Assembly (NCBI GenBank): GCA_014379345.1
Contig: JACMLY010000137.1
Coordinates: forward strand, 62,001 to 126,000
Length of the DNA stretch: 64,000 nt
DNA from: Chitinophagaceae bacterium
GTDB taxonomy: Bacteria > Bacteroidota > Bacteroidia > Chitinophagales > Chitinophagaceae
Reading direction: 5' to 3'
Shown here: one piece after another, positions 19,039 through 26,915 of the stretch
Layout: each line of letters starts with the position of its first letter
How positions within the stretch are numbered: position 1 is the stretch's first letter
Position numbers and translations under genes: made by a program
Notes under the pieces: model-generated
Databases searched by the model: none
What the model was told of the DNA's origin: nothing
What the model saw: only the letters and a program-made list of their open reading frames with translations

Positions 19039-20361
19039 TCAAATTCTCGGATTATTTGTAGCCGATAAATGCCTTCTTGAAAGGCTCCTGATTATAAAAT
19101 AATACGCAATTAAATAGGTTAAATTCGACATGACCGACACAAATCCGGCACCATATACCCCAAACTTTGGAATCAGCAGTATACTCACAGTGAAGATGAT
19201 AATGCAAATAAAAAAGCCAACTAACGAAACGATATATGTTTTTTCAAAATAAATGAGATAGTTCGTATATAGCGGAACTAACGCGGCAATGATCTGTGAA
19301 ACAAGCAATATGGGGAGAATATAAATTATTTCCTGGTATTTCATCGGAATGATTCTGGTATAAAGTAGAATTTGCACAAAAATAACCATTGCCAGCGAAA
19401 GGAAGGAAAACAGGAACACCAGCTTGCCAATCATCTTTTTAGTCCTGATGAAATTTTTGGCAATATCTTTCTCTTTAAGAAATGATGGCAACCACGCATT
19501 CTGAAGAGAAGTAAAAATCATGGGAATTACGGCAGCGCAGGAAGCGGCAAGATAATAATTAGAGAGGTCTGTGAAATCGCCGTATTTCTCCAGGAAAAAT
19601 TTATCACTGAAGTTGATCACAATTCCAAATATGGCCGATAACATTACCGGTGCCCCAAGCTTCAAGGAAGCTATCGCAATTTTTAGATCAAAAGCGGGCC
19701 TTATTTCTCTGTACACAAAAAAAGAAAAGAGTATTAACAGAGCCGCTTCGATAATATAGGTACTCTTTAATCTTGCTTCCACTGTGTCTCCGGCATGAAA
19801 AAAGTACAGAAATCCAAGAGTGATTCCATTAATGAAAATGATCCTGGCAATATTGTATTTTTTTATGGCATGGATCTTCTCACTGGCAAAGAAATAATTC
19901 GTCAACATAAAGTTGAGCACCGTAACAATAATAGCCAACATAATGGCCTCCCGATAATTATTGTAATTGACCGGGTTTTTGAAAAGAATATTTACAATTT
20001 GGAAGTCGAGTCTAAAAAAATAGATGATAAAAACGATCAATGAGAGAATGGTAAACAATAAACTAAAGATGGTAAATATCAGTTTGCCCCTCTTACCGGG
20101 TTCACTATAGTCATGATAAAATTTGCTCAGAGGAATATACAATCCGAAATTCAATACTAAAGAAAAGGTAAGGACAATCGAAACAAGATAACTATATAAG
20201 CCATATTCTTCCTGGGTCATTAGGTGTAGATACACGGGTAAAAGGATGATCCCTGAAATCTTTACCAGTATGTCAATGCCAAGTACGGAAAACAATCTGC
20301 CAAGAAGAACATCCTCCCTGTATTTTCTGAACCATGCATTGACCAATTGCGGAGCTTTCAT
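19039..20361 (-). CDS. Wzx-type oligosaccharide flippase
   Basis: A 440-residue polytopic protein with 12-14 membrane segments, few long loops, and the usual Wzx/PST opening (VLGIDILVKISGIILLPVYL, then EEYGLYSYLVS). It should flip undecaprenyl-pyrophosphate-linked repeat units to the periplasm. It is second in the long run, after the Wzz-like gene and before the sugar-modifying genes, and pairs naturally with the polymerase-like proteins encoded downstream. Basic residues cluster in the cytoplasmic loop near FIRTKKMIGK. Family assignment rests on topology and the N-terminal motif. Confidence 0.85.
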   Translation of the reverse strand: MKAPQLVNAWFRKYREDVLLGRLFSVLGIDILVKISGIILLPVYLHLMTQEEYGLYSYLVSIVLTFSLVLNFGLYIPLSKFYHDYSEPGKRGKLIFTIFSLLFTILSLIVFIIYFFRLDFQIVNILFKNPVNYNNYREAIMLAIIVTVLNFMLTNYFFASEKIHAIKKYNIARIIFINGITLGFLYFFHAGDTVEARLKSTYIIEAALLILFSFFVYREIRPAFDLKIAIASLKLGAPVMLSAIFGIVINFSDKFFLEKYGDFTDLSNYYLAASCAAVIPMIFTSLQNAWLPSFLKEKDIAKNFIRTKKMIGKLVFLFSFLSLAMVIFVQILLYTRIIPMKYQEIIYILPILLVSQIIAALVPLYTNYLIYFEKTYIVSLVGFFICIIIFTVSILLIPKFGVYGAGFVSVMSNLTYLIAYYFIIRSLSRRHLSATNNPRI

Positions 20362-20379
20362 CTGAAATTATTTCTTGAA

Positions 20380-21276
20380 CTAAGCGCCGCTGACTTTTTT
20401 CTTTGTTTCTCTCATGAATCCGATTAGATAGGCGATCAGGAAACCCACTCCTCCCAATATGAGTAATGACTTAAACAATGAAATCGATTGGGGAGAGTTA
20501 GCGGCTTTAAAGCCGTCGATCATGGATACCGCTGTATTATCTATCATCAGCCATCGCATGGCTATTTCTCTTTGGTTAGCAAGGGCATTTGATTGAACAT
20601 ATATTTCCGCCGGATTAAATGCATTGTTATAAAAGGTCGCTGCATTGGGACGGGCCAGAAAACGGTTATACTCCAGCTTAAGGGAATCCAACTTCTGCAG
20701 TTCGCTCGTAATGAAGGATAGCTTTTCGGACCAGATTTTTCTTTGCTCCTGCTTCACTTTTTTCAGGAGTGGACTATTATTAAGATAACTGACAAAAGCA
20801 CCTTGCAAGGTATCCGAAATCGTATTATCTCTCAGTCCTACAATTATTTTAAAAGGTTGCCATCTGCGTGTAGATGTATCCGACTCCAAAGGATCATCAT
20901 TGATATTCCGGGACTCAATAAAAGAAATATTTCTCGCTACATCTTCTGAAACCTGTAATTGATTTGCGAGTAATTTGTTTGATCCCGAGCCGGCGAGTTT
21001 GTTCAGTTGATCAAGCATTTCGGCATACGTCTTTTTAGATAGTTCGCTGTATTCAACGATCATGGAAACCCTGTAATAGATGGGTCTGCTTATAAAGTAC
21101 AGGTACCCCAGTAAAAGGCCGGTTACCAGGCCTATCAATATGATATATCTGCTTTTTACAAAAACAAAGCTCAGGTAAGACAAAAACCAGAAAAAAGTGC
21201 GCAAAATTTGTCTCATACCTTTTCCAAATCCCGATAAGGAAATGTAGTCTTCAGATAAATGGTTTTTTTCGGGCAT
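20380..21276 (-). CDS. Wzz-like chain-length determinant
   Basis: About 298 residues from the ATG at 21276; a TTG at 21312 is less likely. Two membrane segments, one near residues 38-60 (YIILIGLVTGLLLGYLYFI) and one at the C terminus (LLILGGVGFLIAYLIGFM), bracket a periplasmic domain with helical stretches (KQEQRKIWSEKLSFITSELQKLDSLK), the layout of polysaccharide co-polymerases. There is no C-terminal tyrosine-kinase domain. It is the first gene of the minus-strand run, opposite the priming transferase. The periplasmic sequence is diverged, so the family call rests mainly on topology and context. Confidence 0.7.
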   Translation of the reverse strand: MPEKNHLSEDYISLSGFGKGMRQILRTFFWFLSYLSFVFVKSRYIILIGLVTGLLLGYLYFISRPIYYRVSMIVEYSELSKKTYAEMLDQLNKLAGSGSNKLLANQLQVSEDVARNISFIESRNINDDPLESDTSTRRWQPFKIIVGLRDNTISDTLQGAFVSYLNNSPLLKKVKQEQRKIWSEKLSFITSELQKLDSLKLEYNRFLARPNAATFYNNAFNPAEIYVQSNALANQREIAMRWLMIDNTAVSMIDGFKAANSPQSISLFKSLLILGGVGFLIAYLIGFMRETKKKVSGA

Positions 21277-21594
21277 AATAGAGTTATTGAGGATATAATT
21301 TGCCGATTGCAATATTAGGAAGTTAAATGCATATTGCTTTATAAGGGCCTTTTCAGGCAGACTGCGAATGAGCCCGGTTTAAAAGTTTTGGAAAAATGCA
21401 TAATTGGAAAATAATTTGCTGTATGCAACGTTAAGGGACCGAATGTTGTCAAACATTTCGTGTCGTTATTAGGTGTAATTGTTTATTTGACAAAATTTTA
21501 TGATGATTACCAGGTAGCGCTACCCGATTTCAAAATATTTTAATTTTCTTTGCAGCCAAACCGATTCCTATTTCTAAGATCAAAAGATCCATTA
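21277..21594. promoter_or_regulatory. Divergent promoter region of the polysaccharide locus
   Basis: This 318-base gap separates the first gene of the minus-strand run from the divergent priming transferase. It contains a perfect 12-bp palindrome, GGTAGCGCTACC, at 21513-21524, and a TAATTTTC box at 21541-21548 that could be the -7 element for the plus-strand gene with ATG at 21595. The palindrome is well placed for an operator acting on either side. No coding sequence is evident in the gap. Confidence 0.45.
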
Positions 21595-22347
21595 ATGAGT
21601 ACCAATACCAGAATCCTATCTTTGAAAAGAGAAGTGGTTACCACGGAAACAGTGTTTTTTCGACAATATGTAGATCAACGGAAAACCTTTTTTCTCTTTA
21701 AAAGAATCATAGACGTCCTTATTTCCTCTTTCATAGCGGTATTTGTACTTAGCTGGCTGGTTCCTCTTTGCATCGTGTTGATTAAAATGGATTCGAAGGG
21801 TCCGGTTTTCTTCATCCAGCGAAGGGTTGGCCGCGGTGGGAGATCGTTTAAATGCCTGAAATTCCGGACAATGATCGTGAACCGCGATGCGAACAGAAAG
21901 CAGGCGCAGGAGAATGATTCCCGTATCACCCCTATCGGCTCTTTTTTAAGAAAATCTAATCTGGATGAGTTTCCACAATTCCTGAATGTTCTGATCGGGG
22001 ATATGAGTATCGTCGGTCCCCGCCCGCATATGCACGTTGATTGTAATAAATTTTCCAGCCTGGTGCCTGAATATAAATTCAGAAACATGGTAAGACCCGG
22101 AATTACAGGTCTGGCCCAGGTTAAAGGGTATCGCGGACCTACGAAGGATTTTGAAAGCATTTTCCACCGTTACCAGTTCGATGCTTTTTATATAAGAAAT
22201 GCAAATATCTTGCTCGACATGAGGATTGTACGTCAAACTGCTGTTCAAACGCTGAATTCTTTATTGTCCCGTCTAGCCCAGCCCTCCGATAATACCAGGT
22301 CTGTGTATCGCAGATGGGCCATGTCCTTCCGAAGCCTTATTATCTAA
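21595..22347 (+). CDS. Priming phosphoglycosyltransferase (WcaJ/PglC-type sugar transferase)
   Basis: About 250 residues from the ATG at 21595; an in-frame TTG at 21550 would add 15 unconserved residues. The membrane segment near 35-60 (VLISSFIAVFVLSWLVPLCI) precedes the catalytic core: GPVFFIQRRVGRGGRSFKCLKFRTM, FLRKSNLDEFPQFLNVLIGDMSIVGPRPH and RPGITGLAQVKGYRG, all hallmarks of the bacterial sugar transferase family. It transfers a sugar phosphate to undecaprenyl phosphate and so starts repeat-unit synthesis. It lacks the long N-terminal multi-helix domain of full WbaP/WcaJ enzymes. It is transcribed away from the Wzz-Wzx run. Confidence 0.9.
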   Translation: MSTNTRILSLKREVVTTETVFFRQYVDQRKTFFLFKRIIDVLISSFIAVFVLSWLVPLCIVLIKMDSKGPVFFIQRRVGRGGRSFKCLKFRTMIVNRDANRKQAQENDSRITPIGSFLRKSNLDEFPQFLNVLIGDMSIVGPRPHMHVDCNKFSSLVPEYKFRNMVRPGITGLAQVKGYRGPTKDFESIFHRYQFDAFYIRNANILLDMRIVRQTAVQTLNSLLSRLAQPSDNTRSVYRRWAMSFRSLII

Positions 22348-22352
22348 CATCA

Positions 22353-23894
22353 CTATCCTGCCCATCCTTCACGGTCTAAACTGCGGTATTGTATGGCCTC
22401 GGCAATATGTTCGGGTTTAATAGCCGCGCTTTGTGAAAGATCAGCAATGGTTCTGCTCACCTTTAAGATACGGTCGTAAGCCCTTGCAGAAAGGTTCAAT
22501 TTATTCATGGCCGCCTTCAAAAGGTTTTGACTCACAATATCTATTACACAAATTTCTTTTAGCATTTTGCTACTGATCTGCGCATTGGAGTAAATGCCGG
22601 GGTGATCCTTATACCTTTCAGCCTGTATTTCTCTAGCCCGGATAACACGGGTGCGTATTGAAGAGGAGTCTTCCCCATTTTCCTGCGAAGAAAGTTCTGA
22701 AAACGCTACAGGAGTTACTTCCACATGCAGATCGATCCTGTCGAGCAGTGGGCCCGAAACCTTATTCAGGTATTTTTGTACACCACCAGGCGGACAGGTA
22801 CATTCTTTTTCCGGATGGTTGTAAAAACCGCAGGGGCATGGATTCATAGAGGCTATTAGCATGAAACTCGTCGGAAAGTCCACCGCTACTTTTGCGCGGG
22901 AAATACTGACACGCCTTTCTTCCATCGGTTGCCTCATCACCTCCAGAACAGTGCGTTTAAATTCGGGCAATTCATCTAAGAACAGCACGCCGTTATGCGC
23001 CAGTGAAATTTCGCCGGGTTGTGGAATTCCCCCGCCTCCAACCAGTGCCACATCGCTGATGGTATGATGCGGGGAGCGAAATGGCCTCTTAGAAATCAGG
23101 GTTGCATTTTCGGGGAGCTTTCCGGCTACGGAGTGGATCTTGGTTGTTTCTAAAGCCTCTTGCAAACTCAGGGGTGGCAGAATGGTAGGTAATCTTTTTG
23201 CCAGCATTGTTTTCCCCGCTCCCGGCGGTCCGATGAGAATGGCATTATGACCTCCGGCCGCAGCGATCTCCAGTGCGCGCTTAATATTTTTTTGTCCTTT
23301 TACATCGCTGAAATCAATATCAAAATCACTTTGGGCATTAAAAAATTCATCCCTGGTATCTACAATGATCGGTTGCAACGAATTTTCGTCCCGGAAAAAT
23401 TCGATCACTTCATTCATATGACTCACCCCATATACATTCAGGTTATTGACCATGCCTGCTTCTCTTGAATTTTGCTTTGGCAGGATCAATCCTTTGAACC
23501 CTTCTTTACGCGCGGTGATCGCGATCGGCAAAGCGCCTTTTATTGGCTGAATGGTTCCATCAAGATTCAGTTCGCCCATAATGATGTAATCGGCTAGGCG
23601 TTCGGGATGATGAAGTTGCTCAGTGGCGCCCAATGTACCTATTGCGATCGCAAGGTCGAAAGCAGACCCGCTTTTTTTAATATCGGCGGGAGCAAGATTT
23701 ACTACTAATTTGGTACGGGGCATGAAGTATTCATTTGTTTTAATAGCGCTCTCCACTCGCTGAATACTTTCTTTGACTGCATTATCCGGTAGTCCCACGA
23801 TATAATAAAATTTTCCCGGCATTACATTCACTTCCACGGAAATGGTAATGGCTTCTACCCCATACACGGCGCTACCAAAAGTTTTAACCATCAT
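22353..23894 (-). CDS. YifB/ComM-family Mg-chelatase-like AAA+ ATPase
   Basis: About 513 residues from the ATG at 23894 (or the adjacent ATG at 23891); a longer frame to 24014 adds 40 unconserved residues. MVKTFGSAVYGVEAITI is the canonical family start. The N-terminal Lon-like domain (VGLPDNAVKES, MGELNLDG) is followed by the AAA+ core with Walker A GPPGAGKTMLAKRLP, the HTISDVALVGGGGIPQPGE insert, Walker B GVLFLDELPEF, and the C-terminal domain with a cysteine set (MNPCPCGFYNHPEKECTCPP). ComM-type relatives act as branch-migration helicases in recombination of incoming DNA. It is transcribed alone and is unrelated to the polysaccharide genes. Confidence 0.93.
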   Translation of the reverse strand: MMVKTFGSAVYGVEAITISVEVNVMPGKFYYIVGLPDNAVKESIQRVESAIKTNEYFMPRTKLVVNLAPADIKKSGSAFDLAIAIGTLGATEQLHHPERLADYIIMGELNLDGTIQPIKGALPIAITARKEGFKGLILPKQNSREAGMVNNLNVYGVSHMNEVIEFFRDENSLQPIIVDTRDEFFNAQSDFDIDFSDVKGQKNIKRALEIAAAGGHNAILIGPPGAGKTMLAKRLPTILPPLSLQEALETTKIHSVAGKLPENATLISKRPFRSPHHTISDVALVGGGGIPQPGEISLAHNGVLFLDELPEFKRTVLEVMRQPMEERRVSISRAKVAVDFPTSFMLIASMNPCPCGFYNHPEKECTCPPGGVQKYLNKVSGPLLDRIDLHVEVTPVAFSELSSQENGEDSSSIRTRVIRAREIQAERYKDHPGIYSNAQISSKMLKEICVIDIVSQNLLKAAMNKLNLSARAYDRILKVSRTIADLSQSAAIKPEHIAEAIQYRSLDREGWAG

Positions 23895-24228
23895 GAAATC
23901 GGTATCGGAATTGTGAGGGCGGGAAATTAGAGAAAAATATTGATTTTTGTTTTTCGGGCGGCAGGGGCTTCGATCCAGCTTTGCTTGCGACGCTCCGTTC
24001 ATCGTTCGGTTCATTGTGCAGCTTGTGCATTCAATGGTATCGCATGCAAAATCATTGAGCGGTCAAATGCAATGCCAGCCTGTATCCGGAAGAAAAAATT
24101 ATTTTCGTGGATCAGAGTTCCGGATATACCGGCGATCCGTGTTTGAAAAGCCAGGGTAACCTAAAGCAATTCACAAACGTTAAAACAACAAAAAATAAGA
24201 AGAAAAAACATTTACGGAGGCTATCTGT
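23895..24228. other. Non-coding gap between yifB and the acetyltransferase gene
   Basis: This 334-base stretch has two short plus-strand open frames (23940-24146 and 23947-24159) with cysteine- and arginine-rich, low-complexity translations that resemble no family. Its first half has more G and C than the flanking intergenic DNA. No hairpin, promoter box or repeat stood out. It may hold the remains of a lost gene. Confidence 0.4.
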
Positions 24229-24813
24229 TTAGTCCGTGTCTTTCCTTACAATATTGTTTTCTAAAATATATTGCTCGCCACTTTCTTCACATATGGCCCG
24301 TCCATCTTCATCAAAATCTAGCCGGTGACCGTATTCGCTCATCCATCCGATCTGCCGCGACGGATTGCCGACAACCAGCGCATATGCCGGAACGTTACGG
24401 GTAATAACGGCGCCAGCACCTACAAAGGCATACTCACCTATTTCGTTACCACAGACGATAGTCGAGTTGGCGCCAATGGATGCTCCTTTACGCACCAGGG
24501 TCTGCATAAATTCATGTTTGCGGCTGATAGCACTCCGTGGATTGATCACATTTGTAAAAACCATGGAAGGACCTAAAAAAACATCATCCTCACAGATCAC
24601 GCCTTCATAAATAGAAACATTATTCTGTACGCGCACATTTTTACCTAAAATAACTTTTGGTGAAACGACAACGTTTTGACCAAGACTGCAGCCATCGCCA
24701 ATTTTGCAGGCCGGCATAACATGACTAAAATGCCAGATCTTAACGTTCTCGCCGATCTCACAACCATCATCAATGATTGCCGTAGGATGAGCATAGTATT
24801 GTGTAGGGTTCAT
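24229..24813 (-). CDS. Sugar-nucleotide N-acetyltransferase, WbpD/WlbB-like (left-handed beta helix)
   Basis: A 194-residue hexapeptide-repeat protein. The ATG at 24813 gives the family start YYAHPTAIIDDGCEIGENVK; a frame open to 24921 would add 36 unconserved residues, and a -7 promoter box lies in that extension. Repeats (IGDGCSLGQNV, LGKNVRVQNNVSIYEGV, IGANSTIVCG, IGEYAFVGAGAVI) build the beta helix, with PSMVFTNVINPRS and VGNPSRQIGWMSEYG as conserved WbpD/WlbB motifs. These enzymes acetylate a 3-amino sugar nucleotide. It could act on the product of the FdtA/FdtB pair or on a UDP-linked uronic acid; WbpD-like features favour the latter. Confidence 0.88.
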   Translation of the reverse strand: MNPTQYYAHPTAIIDDGCEIGENVKIWHFSHVMPACKIGDGCSLGQNVVVSPKVILGKNVRVQNNVSIYEGVICEDDVFLGPSMVFTNVINPRSAISRKHEFMQTLVRKGASIGANSTIVCGNEIGEYAFVGAGAVITRNVPAYALVVGNPSRQIGWMSEYGHRLDFDEDGRAICEESGEQYILENNIVRKDTD

Positions 24814-24833
24814 TTTTATCGTATTAAAACGCG

Positions 24834-24841
24834 CAAAGATA
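24834..24841 (-). promoter_or_regulatory. Candidate -7 promoter box for the acetyltransferase gene
   Basis: On the minus strand this reads TATCTTTG, an exact match to the Bacteroidota TAnnTTTG element, 20 bases before the ATG at 24813. A clear -33 TTTG is not seen at the usual distance. The location supports the shorter gene start. Confidence 0.5.
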
Positions 24842-25103
24842 AGTAAGTGTTCCGGGCTACAGTGGGAAGAGAAAATATCGACTTCGTTGTGGCAATAAAT
24901 TGACGGGAGGTTTAAAATCACATCTTACATATCAACGAAGAATGCCGGGGTGCCTGAATTTATTGATTGATAAGGAGAGGTTGTGAAATTTTTTTCATTT
25001 TTGGAGAGAAAAAAGACGTCTATGCCTGGCGACTTAGAGTCGCAGTTTATCTGTAAGTAAATGGATCAGATTATTTTGGCGAACAAACTTTGACGAGTTG
25101 TTC

Positions 25104-25295
25104 TCAGTAATTTTCTTCCATCTTTTTTCCCCTATACATCTTTAACCAATCTTCATCAGTTGCATCGGGTATGCCTATTTCATCAGGCTCATCGTGATGC
25201 ATGTTTTCGTCGGTTATTTCTCGGGGACCTGGCATTTCGTATCTGTTCACCGGTGCCTGTTGAACAGAAGGTTTGGGATCGTAAGCAATCGTCAT
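25104..25295 (-). CDS. Small acidic hypothetical protein
   Basis: A 63-residue open frame, strongly acidic in its middle (TDENMHHDEPDEIG, then DATDEDWLKMYRG), without a signal peptide or membrane segment. I recognise no family. The balanced charged composition and ATG start make it a plausible gene rather than a chance frame. It lies at the edge of a decayed region, with about 500 non-coding bases upstream of it. Confidence 0.45.
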   Translation of the reverse strand: MTIAYDPKPSVQQAPVNRYEMPGPREITDENMHHDEPDEIGIPDATDEDWLKMYRGKKMEENY

Positions 25296-25800
25296 AACTG
25301 TGGTTATTAATAGTTTAATACAATCGTTTCAGTTTCTTTTTGTGTGGCGTTTCACAGAAAGCATATATGGCATCGGGCAAAACGGGGTAAGCAAGTTAAA
25401 TGAATTTTAGTTACATCCTGCATTTATAAGATTAGGTAATTGTTATGTGCTTGTAAGTCCCGATAAATCAACGAGGTTGCTTTACCACGGCTTCATAAAA
25501 TAAATGAATAGGTGTGTAAATGACCATTTTTTGGCTTCCGGTTAGGCCAGATTATTAAACCGAAAGTAGAGTAGATGGCAGACTATGATCGGACTGTGAC
25601 TTCAGGCCTAAAGTCATAATCTTCTGCTAGTATAAATGAATACAATCGTCGGTTCATCAAATAGGATCGAAAGAAAAATTATCTTGTTCGGATATGATAA
25701 CGCGTATCAGTTTTTGAAAATCGGGGAGAAGCTAATCCGCAATTTTTGTGGGGTCACAAAATATCTGTTTAAATACCTAGAAGAAATTATTGTGTTACCA
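25296..25800. other. Non-coding stretch next to a pseudogene
   Basis: About 500 bases without a convincing gene. A plus-strand open frame starting at 25636 leads into the pseudogene, but its first part resembles no known protein. The base composition is A+T rich. No repeat or hairpin of note was seen. Confidence 0.4.
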
Positions 25801-26513
25801 GCAAACAGTCTGACTTTTTACCACATAGTCATTATTCTTTTTTTAGTTAACTGTGGGTTCATGAAGATGACAAATTACCTATAAACAAAGAATTAGGTGG
25901 GTATTTAAAAAGTAAAAAACATGGCAATTGGATAGGTTACTTTTCTAATAACAACAAGGCATACGAAGGCTTTTATAAATTTGGTTCAAAAGATAGTGTA
26001 TGGAAATCTTATTATGAAAGCGGAAGATTACAAACGGTAGAATACTATAAGAATGAAAAAAAAAAATAGGAAGGCTACAATTTATGGCGAAAATGGTTAT
26101 GTAGCATATCTTGTGAATAGAGAGAAAGATACATTTCATATTGAATATGGTTCAAGAGGCATAATTAATAACCTTTATGAAATAAGCCCGTCTGTTTTTT
26201 CCTTAGATAGAAAAAGTGAACTGATAAAACAGTTGGGTAAGGAACCTGATCCCGAGGAGGTGCTATTTTCCGAATATCCAGAAGAAGATGATGGGAAATT
26301 TTTTTTTGATAAAGATTATTTTATGTATGATACCATTAATCATATTATTGTTAAAATTATTCAGCCAAAAAAATAGGAAATGGAATTACTGGATTATACG
26401 TTCCGAAGCTGAAAGATGGAAACAGTTTTAGTATTTACGCAAATAATCTCGATAGCACGGCTCATCAAGAAGCGCTTCGGATGTTTAGAACGATTATATA
26501 TAAACAAAAATAG
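25801..26513 (+). pseudogene. Frameshifted lipoprotein-like gene with YwqK/MORN-like repeats
   Basis: Three reading frames join into one plausible protein. Frame one ends in IVIILFLVNCGF, a lipoprotein-type signal. A shift near 25860 leads to HEDDKLPINKELGGYLKSKK and then HGNWIGYFSNNNKAYEGFYK and VWKSYYESGRLQTVEYYKNE, the repeat style of YwqK/MORN proteins. A run of eleven A (26056-26066) breaks the frame; ten A would continue it into ATIYGENGYVAYLVNREKDT. A run of seven A (26367-26373) breaks it again; eight A would continue to GLYVPKLKDGNSFSIYANN and the stop at 26511. No good start codon remains. Alternatives are assembly errors in the homopolymers or slippage that restores the frame. Confidence 0.7.
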
Positions 26514-26915
26514 ATGAAGAGTTTCATCCCGTACTTGATCAGAGTATGTCCATTAATTAAAAATGAAACGGAAACCTGGCGCGAGATTGAGGCGTGGGCA
26601 ATGTGCGATAGCATCTCGTGCCTGCACTAAAGGAAATTACGATGAGTTTCCTTACGCTTGTACATCCAGCGATCATGAGAAATACAAAAACGGAATAGTC
26701 GCCTCCGGCATATCAGCAGATTATTTGTACAGCGGCAGCATAATTTATTCAATGGTAATGGAGTTGATTGAATATTATTATCAGAGCTTCTGCTCGGCAA
26801 GAGGCACGAGTACGCCACCACACAAGGCCTGGCGGCATACTCGCGCCAGGGTTAGCCTTGCACCTCGTGCCTTCACCACAGAAATTTACAACAAGTACTT
26901 CCAAGCGCTAATACC
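26514..26915. other. Decayed intergenic stretch with a long imperfect hairpin
   Basis: Directly after the pseudogene stop a 38-codon frame (MKSFIPYLIRVCPLIKNETE onward) runs to 26630 but shows no family. A long imperfect hairpin occupies 26802-26872: outer arms AGGCACGAG / CTCGTGCCT, and inner pairs CAAGGC / GCCTTG and CTGGCG / CGCCAG. The arm sequence CTCGTGCCT recurs at 26615-26623. This looks like repeat-rich remnant DNA. Confidence 0.45.

Noticed and set aside
21675-22160. A 161-codon minus-strand open frame
   Set aside because: It is antisense to the conserved core of the priming transferase and has no recognisable features.
23940-24159. Two overlapping plus-strand frames with cysteine- and arginine-rich products
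   Set aside because: Low-complexity translations without conserved motifs, and no promoter; more likely non-coding.
25001-25060. Possible tRNA-like or small RNA structure near GCGACTTAGAGTCGC
   Set aside because: Only one short hairpin is visible; no cloverleaf, T-loop or CCA-end signature is present.
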